Source: Anaspis maculata (taxonomy: Eukaryota; Arthropoda; Insecta; Coleoptera; Scraptiidae). Taken from it: a stretch of DNA of 64,000 nt. Below the pieces are notes generated by a model that saw only the letters and a program-made list of their open reading frames with translations, did not search any database and was not told where the DNA came from. Shown here piece after piece: positions 59,161 to 64,000 of the stretch (the stretch's first letter is position 1; each line of letters opens with the position of its first letter). Made by a program: the position numbers and the translations under genes. Where the stretch lies: NCBI GenBank assembly GCA_949128115.1, contig OX421965.1, forward strand, positions 34,715,681-34,779,680, given 5' to 3'.

Positions 59161-59415
59161 TTTCAAAAATATTGATAAGTTTATTCCCGACAGCAATTTA
59201 TGCAAACGAAGCAGGGATATCTTGTTTTCAAGATATTTTGTGCAGTACTCTTCTCCTTGACGATGTCTTATAGATTCGTCAAAGTTTAGTTTCTGTTCAT
59301 CGACGTCACAATATCGAATGATGGCGTCTTCCAGAAATTCTAGTCGCAAGTCATACAGCTCAGACCGTACAACTCTGATGCAATCACTCACAAACTTCCA
59401 GTCTACATCACACAT
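59074..59415 (-). CDS. small leftward protein, 113 aa, acidic tail, paralogue family member B
   Basis: I chose the ATG at 59415 (MCDVDWKFV); the frame upstream has no ATG. A helical domain with EYCTKYLENKISLLRLHKLL resembles the other two leftward proteins. The last 25 residues are Glu/Asp only, encoded by a GAA/GAT trinucleotide tract. A minus-strand TATAAAG (59453-59459) lies 37 bp before the ATG. The gene is divergent from the BIR gene, with about 170 bp between the two starts. Function unknown; position beside an IAP-like gene suggests a host-interaction cassette, which is inference. Confidence 0.65.
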   Translation of the reverse strand: MCDVDWKFVSDCIRVVRSELYDLRLEFLEDAIIRYCDVDEQKLNFDESIRHRQGEEYCTKYLENKISLLRLHKLLSGINLSIFLKEVEQFIPKEEEEEEEEDEDEEEDEDEED

Positions 59416-59452
59416 TATGAGTCTTTTAGTACCCACAGTTTCGTACTTATAG

Positions 59453-59459
59453 CTTTATA
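59453..59459 (-). promoter_or_regulatory. TATA box of the leftward gene pair
   Basis: TATAAAG on the minus strand, 37 bp before the ATG at 59415. Confidence 0.65.
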
Positions 59460-59527
59460 ACAATCCCCCTACCACCAGCTAGAGCTCGCCCCCGGTTCTT
59501 CAAGGTTATCCCTACCATTACTACCTG

Positions 59528-59535
59528 TATAAAAG
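59528..59535 (+). promoter_or_regulatory. TATA box of the BIR gene
   Basis: TATAAAAG ends 48 bp before the ATG at 59584. Confidence 0.75.
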
Positions 59536-59583
59536 ATTTGTTGCAACAAAAAAACAACATTTCCGTAACAAACACAGTTTGAC

Positions 59584-59847
59584 ATGTGTCTTGAAGACCA
59601 TACTACTGAGTTGTATGCATATCATAATCGACTGAAAACTTTTAACAACTGGGAAGGCCCGCTGACGTCAGAATCTTTAGCGTTTGCAGGATTCTTTTAC
59701 ACAAAATATGGAGACATGGTGGCTTGTCCTTTCTGTCGAATTGAAGTATTCAAATGGAGACGTGACGATTTACCGTTGAGGGAACATGAAAAATATTCAA
59801 AAAATTGCAAATTTGTTATTATTGCTATGAATAAAAAGTTACAATGA
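59584..59847 (+). CDS. single-BIR IAP-like protein
   Basis: A protein of 87 aa consisting of almost nothing but a baculovirus IAP repeat: R16, the GPLTSESLAFAGFFYT core, GDMVACPFC, and zinc ligands C48, C51, H68 and C75 (C-x2-C-x16-H-x6-C). There is no RING domain. BIR proteins bind caspases or IAP antagonists and can block apoptosis. A single-BIR protein of this size fits an accessory gene acquired from a host or another virus; the target cannot be told from the sequence. The first residue after Met is Cys, so no IBM-type start is seen. It has its own TATA box and stands between the leftward genes and the core-protein gene. Confidence 0.9.
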   Translation: MCLEDHTTELYAYHNRLKTFNNWEGPLTSESLAFAGFFYTKYGDMVACPFCRIEVFKWRRDDLPLREHEKYSKNCKFVIIAMNKKLQ

Positions 59848-59921
59848 ATAATATTGTTTTGTTGTTTTCGCACACGATGGCGCTCCCATCGGGGCACAAA
59901 ACTACAGTTCGGTCAAAAGTG

Positions 59922-59929
59922 TATATATA
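59922..59929 (+). promoter_or_regulatory. TATA box of the pX-like gene
   Basis: TATATATA ends 48 bp before the ATG at 59978, with TTATCTACAC at the expected start region. Confidence 0.75.
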
Positions 59930-59977
59930 GCCGGGTAAAGAGCGAATTATCTACACAAGTTTAGATAATTTACGGAA

Positions 59978-60451
59978 ATGAGTTCTGTAAAGATTGACAC
60001 CCGAACGAAAATAAGACGTAGAAAACATCGTGGAAAAAAATATGTTGGTGGTGTTTTCAGTTTTAACAAAGCCGTTGCTGCAGTACGGAAACGTCTCAGA
60101 GGAAAACCAAATAACAATTTGTTGACTTCGGTTCAAGACGCATTGCGTTCTATGAAAAATAGAAAAGTCTTACATCCCAAGCAACGCATCATTCCCATAC
60201 CAAAAATTGGTGGTTTTCTACCTCTCATTCCGATTTTTGCTGCATTGTCTGCCCTGGGGGCTTTAGGTGGTGGAGCCGCAGGAATTGCCAAGGCAGTCAA
60301 CGATGCAAAAAATGCTACCGAACAACTCAAAGAATCCCAGAGACATAATCAAACAATGGAGTCCATAGCACTAGGAAAAGGTTTACGTGTGAAATCGCAT
60401 AAGAAAGGTTTCGGGCTGTACCTTGCTCCGTATAAAAAAAACTACCAATAA
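59978..60451 (+). CDS. pX/mu-like virion core protein
   Basis: A protein of 157 aa. The N-terminal 70 residues are strongly basic (RRRKHRGKK, VRKRLRGK), suited to DNA condensation. A hydrophobic segment follows (about 75-104: GGFLPLIPIF, then an Ala/Gly/Leu stretch), then an amphipathic helix and a C-terminal KGFGLYLAPYKK. The basic part plus GG-led hydrophobic segment matches the layout of adenovirus pX, and this type of protein is a known Polinton product. LGGG|A (96-100) is a possible adenain-type cleavage site. The last codons contain an A AAA AAC slippery heptamer leading into the protease frame. AATAAA overlaps the stop codon. Confidence 0.82.
   Translation: MSSVKIDTRTKIRRRKHRGKKYVGGVFSFNKAVAAVRKRLRGKPNNNLLTSVQDALRSMKNRKVLHPKQRIIPIPKIGGFLPLIPIFAALSALGALGGGAAGIAKAVNDAKNATEQLKESQRHNQTMESIALGKGLRVKSHKKGFGLYLAPYKKNYQ
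60436..60442 (+). promoter_or_regulatory. candidate -1 ribosomal frameshift site (A AAA AAC)
   Basis: In the pX-like frame the heptamer is phased exactly as X XXY YYZ. A -1 slip moves reading to CTA at 60442, which is the protease frame. That frame is open from 60436, right after its own stop TAA (60433-60435). The pX-like frame ends nine bases after the heptamer. Competing reading: TATAAAAAAA (60431-60440) is a TATA box for a shorter protease mRNA. Confidence 0.6.
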
Positions 60452-60822
60452 AGCTACCATCACGTGCTCTAACAGACTTGGACTTGAAATATTTTGCAAA
60501 GGTGTTACAAATTCCTCATTTTCGTGGTGTCTACATGCGCAACAACCTTCCATCCAAACCACGTAAAAACGAGTGTGCAATCCTCAATTTGGATGATAAA
60601 AATAATCCTGGCACTCATTGGACAGCCTTTGTCATAAACGGGAAAAGTATAAAATATTTCGATAGTATGGGCAGTTTGAAACCTCCTCTAGAGGTAATCA
60701 AATATTTTCGGAGTGTTGGTAGCCCTAACATAATTTATAACTATAACAGATATCAAGATTTTAATTCTTATGAATGTGGCCATTTATGTCTAAAATTCCT
60801 ATATTTAAATTCACATCAGTAA
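60436..60822 (+). CDS. adenain-type cysteine protease (maturation protease), no early ATG
   Basis: Counting from the TTG at 60478, the catalytic set is visible: H47 (GTHW), D62 (YFDSMG), Q93 (RYQDF) and C100 (YECGHLC). This is the H-D/E-Q-C order of adenovirus/Polinton proteases, which cleave capsid and core precursors inside the virion. The frame opens at 60436 and contains the conserved-looking lead KLPSRALTDLDL. The first in-frame ATG (60535) would cut off the IPHFRGVY block. The N-terminus must therefore come from frameshifting out of the pX-like gene, from splicing (CAG acceptor at 60475), or from a non-AUG start. About 115-127 residues. Confidence 0.88.
   Translation, partial: KKLPIKLPSRALTDLDLKYFAKVLQIPHFRGVYMRNNLPSKPRKNECAILNLDDKNNPGTHWTAFVINGKSIKYFDSMGSLKPPLEVIKYFRSVGSPNIIYNYNRYQDFNSYECGHLCLKFLYLNSHQ
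60447..60452 (+). terminator. poly(A) signal AATAAA over the pX-like stop codon
   Basis: AATAAA spans the stop codon. If used, it yields an mRNA that ends before the protease domain. Confidence 0.5.
60800..60809 (+). promoter_or_regulatory. TATA-like element of the minor capsid gene
   Basis: TATATTTAAA lies within the end of the protease gene, 50 bp before the ATG at 60860. Confidence 0.6.
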
Positions 60823-60859
60823 AATTTGTCAGTTGAGTCTTGACTTTGGCGTGAACAAA

Positions 60860-61564
60860 ATGTCAACTTTTTTGACGCTCTCTGGGAAAAATTCCATTTT
60901 AACTTCAAAGTTCACCCCACCCATTGTTTTACCAAAAAACGAAACATACGTGATAGGTTTGACTGATTTTGAGTCTTTTAATTCCATCGCGAACGTTACC
61001 AAAGAAAACAATGTTATCTTGATTGGGAAAACAAAACTGAGCATACCCGTCGGCGCATACGAAATTAGCGATATATCCGACTATGTGAATAAAGCTATGA
61101 AAGAGAAGAAATTTACTAATCCTCAGTTTGAATTACTTGGCAATAACAATACGATGAAGACACATTTATTCAGTTCGGAAACCGTCGATTTCAACGTAGA
61201 AAATTCGATCGGACCACTCTTGGGATTTGATAGTGAAAAACTTCAACCACCCAATATTACTCACCAATCTTCAAATCAAAGCAATATTTTGAAAATTAAT
61301 TCTCTATGTATAGATTGTAACATTGCCACAGGATCCTATCATAACGGACAAGTTGTTCACTACATTCACCAATTTTTCCCTCGCGTTCCTCCGGGATATA
61401 AAATTATCGAAGTGCCAAAAAATATTATTTATTTACCAATCACAACCAACATAATTTCTGATATAACCATTAAAATATTAGATCAAGACGGTGATTTGGT
61501 CAGTTTTGGGGAAGAAGTCGTAAGTGTAGGACTACACCTAAAACGCGATGGGTATTATTTTTAA
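60860..61564 (+). CDS. minor capsid protein (penton-like, single jelly roll)
   Basis: A protein of 234 aa. I chose the ATG at 60860 (MSTFLTLSGKNS); upstream codons lack an ATG. It opens with a beta-rich region, KFTPPIVLPKNETYVIGLTD, a hallmark of Polinton minor capsid proteins, followed by further beta strands, GPLLGFDSEKL and a C-terminal strand SVGLHLKRDGYYF. In the family this protein forms the pentameric vertices. It lies between protease and major capsid genes, the usual Polinton order. AATAAAG follows at 61593-61598. Confidence 0.88.
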   Translation: MSTFLTLSGKNSILTSKFTPPIVLPKNETYVIGLTDFESFNSIANVTKENNVILIGKTKLSIPVGAYEISDISDYVNKAMKEKKFTNPQFELLGNNNTMKTHLFSSETVDFNVENSIGPLLGFDSEKLQPPNITHQSSNQSNILKINSLCIDCNIATGSYHNGQVVHYIHQFFPRVPPGYKIIEVPKNIIYLPITTNIISDITIKILDQDGDLVSFGEEVVSVGLHLKRDGYYF

Positions 61565-61592
61565 GGTAATTTCCCGCCGACCTACACGTTGT

Positions 61593-61598
61593 AATAAA
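61593..61598 (+). terminator. poly(A) signal after the minor capsid gene
   Basis: AATAAA lies 29 bp after the stop codon. Confidence 0.6.
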
Positions 61599-61653
61599 GT
61601 TATGACTTTAACTCAAACGAATCGTAAATTTTTAAGATCTTTAGGATATGTAG

Positions 61654-61661
61654 TATTAATA
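61654..61661 (+). promoter_or_regulatory. weak TATA-like element of the major capsid gene
   Basis: TATTAATA ends 48 bp before the ATG at 61710, the spacing seen at other genes of the element. Confidence 0.4.
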
Positions 61662-61709
61662 TGAAAATAATCGTGAATAGCATCAGTTGGATACAATCAG
61701 TTGAGCGTA

Positions 61710-62903
61710 ATGGTCGATGTACTAAACATAACAGAAAAAGTGATCTCTGATGATTCCATTATTTCATGGGATTATCACGAGCATCAAGCGTACACGCAAA
61801 AATTCAACAACAATGATGAAATTCGAATTCCAATTGCCGAAGATTTGTGCACGTTACCGTCTCAAAGTTATATTTATGTAGAAGGGAGAGTTTTGGATAA
61901 AGATGGTTCCGTCAGTAAAGATACTAAATTGGTAAATAATTTTTTCGCACACTGTTTGAGTGAAATTCGTTATGAAGTAAACGGTATACCGATCGATTCT
62001 ACTATCAAGCCGGGACTGGCAGCAACTATTAAGGGTTATTGCGCATTTACGGAAAATGATCTTAAGGGATTGGAAAATGCGGGGTGGGGTAAAGAGTTTA
62101 CTGACAAATATCATGGGAAATTCAATATTTGCGTACCACTCAACACGTTGCTGGGTTTTGCGGAAGATTATAAGAAAATTATGTTAAACGTAAGGCAGGA
62201 ACTCGTACTCATAAGAAGCAATACGGATCATGATGCGGTTTTGAATATGACCACCGGAGCTGAACCTAAGATTGCTTTCGACAAAATTTACTGGAATGTA
62301 CCCCACATCACACCTAATCTTGCTCGAGAATTGGCTCTTACAAAATACATTGGTAAAAATGTTGACACCGCAGTTGCTTTCCGTTCATGGGAAATGCACT
62401 ATTTACCATCAGTACCCCAAACCAGAAGTCATACGTGGCCCATCAAAACAACCACTGCAAGCGAGGCTCCCAGATACGTTATCCTTGTGTTCCAAACAGA
62501 TCGCGAGAAAAAGTTCAACAAGGACATGAGTAAATTTGATCACATAAGTTTTCAAAATATTCGAGTTTATCTAAATTCCCAACGTAAACCGTACTCAAAT
62601 TTAAATATAGATTTTGGAAACAATTGTTACGCTGCATTGTATCAGTTATATTTAAATTTCCAAAAGTCCTATTATTATCACGATTCATCACACCCTGCAC
62701 TGAACACCGATGAATTTAAGAACGCTCCCATGGTTGTCATAGACTTTTCAAATCAAAGAGAAAGTCTTTCCAATTCAGTGGTTCTTAGGATAGAATTCGA
62801 CACCAAGGATACAGTTCCTGCAGATACGGCAGCCTATGCCTTGATTCTGCATGATCGGAGATTCACCTACAATGCGTTTACAAAACAAATCAAGCAAATT
62901 TAA
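61710..62903 (+). CDS. major capsid protein (double jelly roll, hexon-like)
   Basis: A protein of 397 aa starting MVDVLNITEKV at ATG 61710. Recognisable blocks: SQSYIYVEGRV, the ligand-like NGIPIDST, then KIYWNVPHITPN, RSWEMHYLP and a C-terminal segment with SVVLRIEFDTKD. These are the typical conserved positions of Polinton major capsid proteins, which form pseudo-hexameric trimers. The frame is intact from end to end, with no sign of decay. AATAAA follows at 62943-62948. Confidence 0.92.
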   Translation: MVDVLNITEKVISDDSIISWDYHEHQAYTQKFNNNDEIRIPIAEDLCTLPSQSYIYVEGRVLDKDGSVSKDTKLVNNFFAHCLSEIRYEVNGIPIDSTIKPGLAATIKGYCAFTENDLKGLENAGWGKEFTDKYHGKFNICVPLNTLLGFAEDYKKIMLNVRQELVLIRSNTDHDAVLNMTTGAEPKIAFDKIYWNVPHITPNLARELALTKYIGKNVDTAVAFRSWEMHYLPSVPQTRSHTWPIKTTTASEAPRYVILVFQTDREKKFNKDMSKFDHISFQNIRVYLNSQRKPYSNLNIDFGNNCYAALYQLYLNFQKSYYYHDSSHPALNTDEFKNAPMVVIDFSNQRESLSNSVVLRIEFDTKDTVPADTAAYALILHDRRFTYNAFTKQIKQI

Positions 62904-62942
62904 GTTCGCGAATAATATTTTGTAATATGGAAATTTACATGG

Positions 62943-62948
62943 AATAAA
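62943..62948 (+). terminator. poly(A) signal after the major capsid gene
   Basis: AATAAA lies 39 bp after the stop codon. Confidence 0.6.
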
Positions 62949-63035
62949 TATATTTTTTTTTAAACACCTGTTTTTAATAAATACATTAGGCTATAGGATA
63001 TATTTTCAGGAATTATACCAGTTGAACTACTCATA

Positions 63036-63117
63036 GCCAGATTAGCCGAGTGGTCTAAGGGGCTAGATTTAAGCTCTGGTCCCCTCGGACTCGTGGGTTC
63101 AAATCCCACATCTGACA
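63036..63117 (+). tRNA. tRNA-Leu (anticodon UAA)
   Basis: 82 nt of cloverleaf: anticodon loop TTTAAGC with TAA, stem CTAGA/TCTGG, long variable arm as in class II tRNAs, and a T arm GTGGG-TTCAAAT-CCCAC. Box A (TAGCCGAGTGG) and box B (GGTTCAAATCC) are intact. ATTTTT directly downstream can end polymerase III transcription. There is one mismatch in the acceptor stem (C2 against A71) and an unpaired 10-25 pair. No intron. It lies inside the Polinton, between the major capsid gene and the leftward genes. Confidence 0.92.
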
Positions 63118-63122
63118 TTTTT
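63118..63122 (+). terminator. polymerase III T-run
   Basis: TTTTT begins one base after the discriminator of the tRNA. Confidence 0.7.
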
Positions 63123-63159
63123 AAATAATAATACGCATTATTTGATATATACTTTTATT

Positions 63160-63444
63160 TTAAAATAATTTATAGAGTATAATTAGATCATAAGATAGAT
63201 ATGGTTCTAGCTTATATAAGTATTTTCTATAACTATTACAGTTGAAATGCTCACAAAGATATTCTAATGTTATTCTAGATTCCAGATAACTTAAACACAA
63301 ATTAAAACCTAAACTATAAATTATAAATTCATTTTGTTTGTTGATGCTGTGAGATGCGTTGAATAACAGATATTCACATTCTTCGCTTATCCCAATAACA
63401 ACTTCTCTCAAATCATTTGAACTATTGAAATTTAAGATTTTCAT
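63160..63444 (-). CDS. small leftward protein, 94 aa, paralogue family member C
   Basis: Starts with ATG at 63444 (MKILNFNSS). The second half has NLCLSYLESRITLEYLCEHF and a terminal KYLYKL. The same spacing of Cys, Tyr-Leu, Ile-Ser/Thr and Leu is found in the two leftward proteins at 58755-59415. The start overlaps the end of the next gene upstream (63422-) by 23 bp in another frame, so the two are probably co-transcribed. Function unknown. Confidence 0.6.
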   Translation of the reverse strand: MKILNFNSSNDLREVVIGISEECEYLLFNASHSINKQNEFIIYSLGFNLCLSYLESRITLEYLCEHFNCNSYRKYLYKLEPYLSYDLIILYKLF

Positions 63445-64000
63445 AGTCCATACGTATTACAATTGGACAGTGGTGTAGCATAAACAACAAACAATTAGCA
63501 TTTTCCGAATATGTTTGCAACAATGGAGTTAACACGCAGTACACATTTGAAATTAAGTCGCCATTCAGCTTCCTCAGACCTTTCAGTAAGTTGAAGTAGA
63601 AACTGTTGAACTCCTGATGTTTGAGGATGTTCAATCTATTGTTGATGATTTCACATATGGCGCGCCATTCTGCAGCTGTTTCTCTTGCCAAAAACACCTG
63701 TTGATGGTCCTTAATAATTTGAATAACTCGAACGTTGTTTACTTCAGCGAAGTGAGTGCTTATGTTTTTCAGATGTAGAGGCATCGGTTTATCAGAAGGA
63801 GATTGGTGTTGCAGGTAATCGAGAAGGAGGTCGAAAATTTCCTGGAACTCAATCCAGTCTTCTTCTTCAAAGTTGACATATTGACTACCACCACACAATC
63901 TCACGACTGGAGCAAACTGTTGTTCAATACTTAAACCGACGCTGATGTATTTGCGTTTTGATTTACTCAAAAAATGCGTTGTTTCATTTAACAAAGGTAA
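63422..64000 (-). CDS. leftward protein of at least 190 aa, 5' end outside window
   Basis: The frame is open to the window edge without an ATG near its visible start, so the N-terminus or an upstream exon is missing. The visible part begins basic (SKSKRKYISVGLSIEQQFAP) and has VNFEEEDWIEFQEIFDLLL, then mixed helical sequence with several Leu-rich stretches. The 'KYISV ... V.F.EEDW..F' spacing recalls the PC4/p15 single-strand-binding fold, but only weakly. In this position an early or regulatory Polinton gene is expected. Not otherwise recognised. Confidence 0.55.
   Translation of the reverse strand, partial: LPLLNETTHFLSKSKRKYISVGLSIEQQFAPVVRLCGGSQYVNFEEEDWIEFQEIFDLLLDYLQHQSPSDKPMPLHLKNISTHFAEVNNVRVIQIIKDHQQVFLARETAAEWRAICEIINNRLNILKHQEFNSFYFNLLKGLRKLNGDLISNVYCVLTPLLQTYSENANCLLFMLHHCPIVIRMDYENLKFQ

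Larger units (their letters stand above)
48170..64000. mobile_element. Polinton/Maverick (adintovirus-like) element, right end beyond window
   Basis: At least 15.8 kb carry the full Polinton hallmark set in intact frames: packaging ATPase, retroviral-type integrase, protein-primed-type DNA polymerase B, adenain-type protease, pX-like core protein, minor and major capsid proteins. Codon use is AT-rich. Genes are closely spaced, often with a TATA element about 34-51 bp before the ATG, and introns are 50-60 bp. The known usual length is 15-20 kb with long inverted repeats and 6-bp target duplications; these ends could not be tested. Confidence 0.95.

Noticed and set aside
60431..60440. TATAAAAAAA as the promoter of a short protease mRNA
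   Set aside because: Not excluded, but the first in-frame ATG after it (60535) would remove a conserved-looking N-terminal block of the protease; kept only as the competing explanation to frameshifting.
63422..63994. PC4/p15-like single-strand DNA-binding protein
   Set aside because: Only a loose spacing match over about 40 residues, with no confirmed motif; left as unassigned.

Overview
The window looks like arthropod nuclear DNA, most likely from an insect. It is AT-rich and intron-bearing. It carries copia, gypsy, BEL-like, LINE, SINE and TA-inserting elements of insect type, and the last 16 kb is a Polinton/Maverick (adintovirus-like) element. A hemipteran host is only a guess. I found no convincing host protein gene.

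Layout, 1-48 kb: a repeat graveyard. A copia retrotransposon with 301-bp LTRs and a perfect 5-bp target duplication (3077-6214) has lost almost all of pol. Several long imperfect palindromes (foldback elements) follow at 6.5-11.6, 20.4-23.4, 26.1-26.5, 26.8-27.1, 27.6-28.7 and 31.7-35.2 kb. Two of them were later hit by other insertions. Between them lie a deleted Ty3/gypsy copy (12.9-15.6 kb) with a TA-flanked element inserted in its integrase codons, a 1-kb TIR element (17.4-18.4 kb), a LINE fragment with its YADD motif (24.8-25.5 kb), a tRNA-derived SINE (30.7 kb), a LINE tail (36.5 kb), small MITEs (37.3, 46.1 and 47.3 kb), BEL-like LTR pieces (40.8 and 46.6 kb) and a gypsy solo LTR (47.48-47.89 kb).

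Layout, 48.2-64 kb: a Polinton whose genes are nearly all intact and which runs off the right edge. In order it has a tandem-repeat control region; a small three-exon gene; an FtsK/HerA packaging ATPase; a conserved 336-aa protein; a 144-aa protein overlapping a retroviral-type integrase with a chromodomain by one base (TAATG); a second repeat array; a 188-aa coiled-coil protein; spliced protein-primed-type DNA polymerase B; a 147-aa conserved protein; a leftward pair of small genes; a one-BIR IAP-like protein; a pX/mu-like core protein; an adenain-type protease in the -1 frame; minor and major capsid proteins; a tRNA-Leu(UAA) gene; and two further leftward genes. Many of these genes have a TATA element about 34-51 bp before their ATG, as expected of separate virus-like transcription units. 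The set (replicase, integrase, packaging motor, maturation protease, two capsid proteins, core protein) is what a virion-forming endogenous virus needs.

Most notable: (1) a canonical A AAA AAC slippery heptamer at the end of the pX-like gene, leading exactly into a protease frame that lacks an early start codon; (2) an upstream array of 30-bp repeats carrying perfect IR-1 nuclear-receptor (ecdysone-type) half-site pairs; (3) a near-canonical tRNA-Leu inside the element; (4) a family of three related small leftward proteins next to a BIR gene. All assignments come from reading the sequence and remembered family features; no database search was run.
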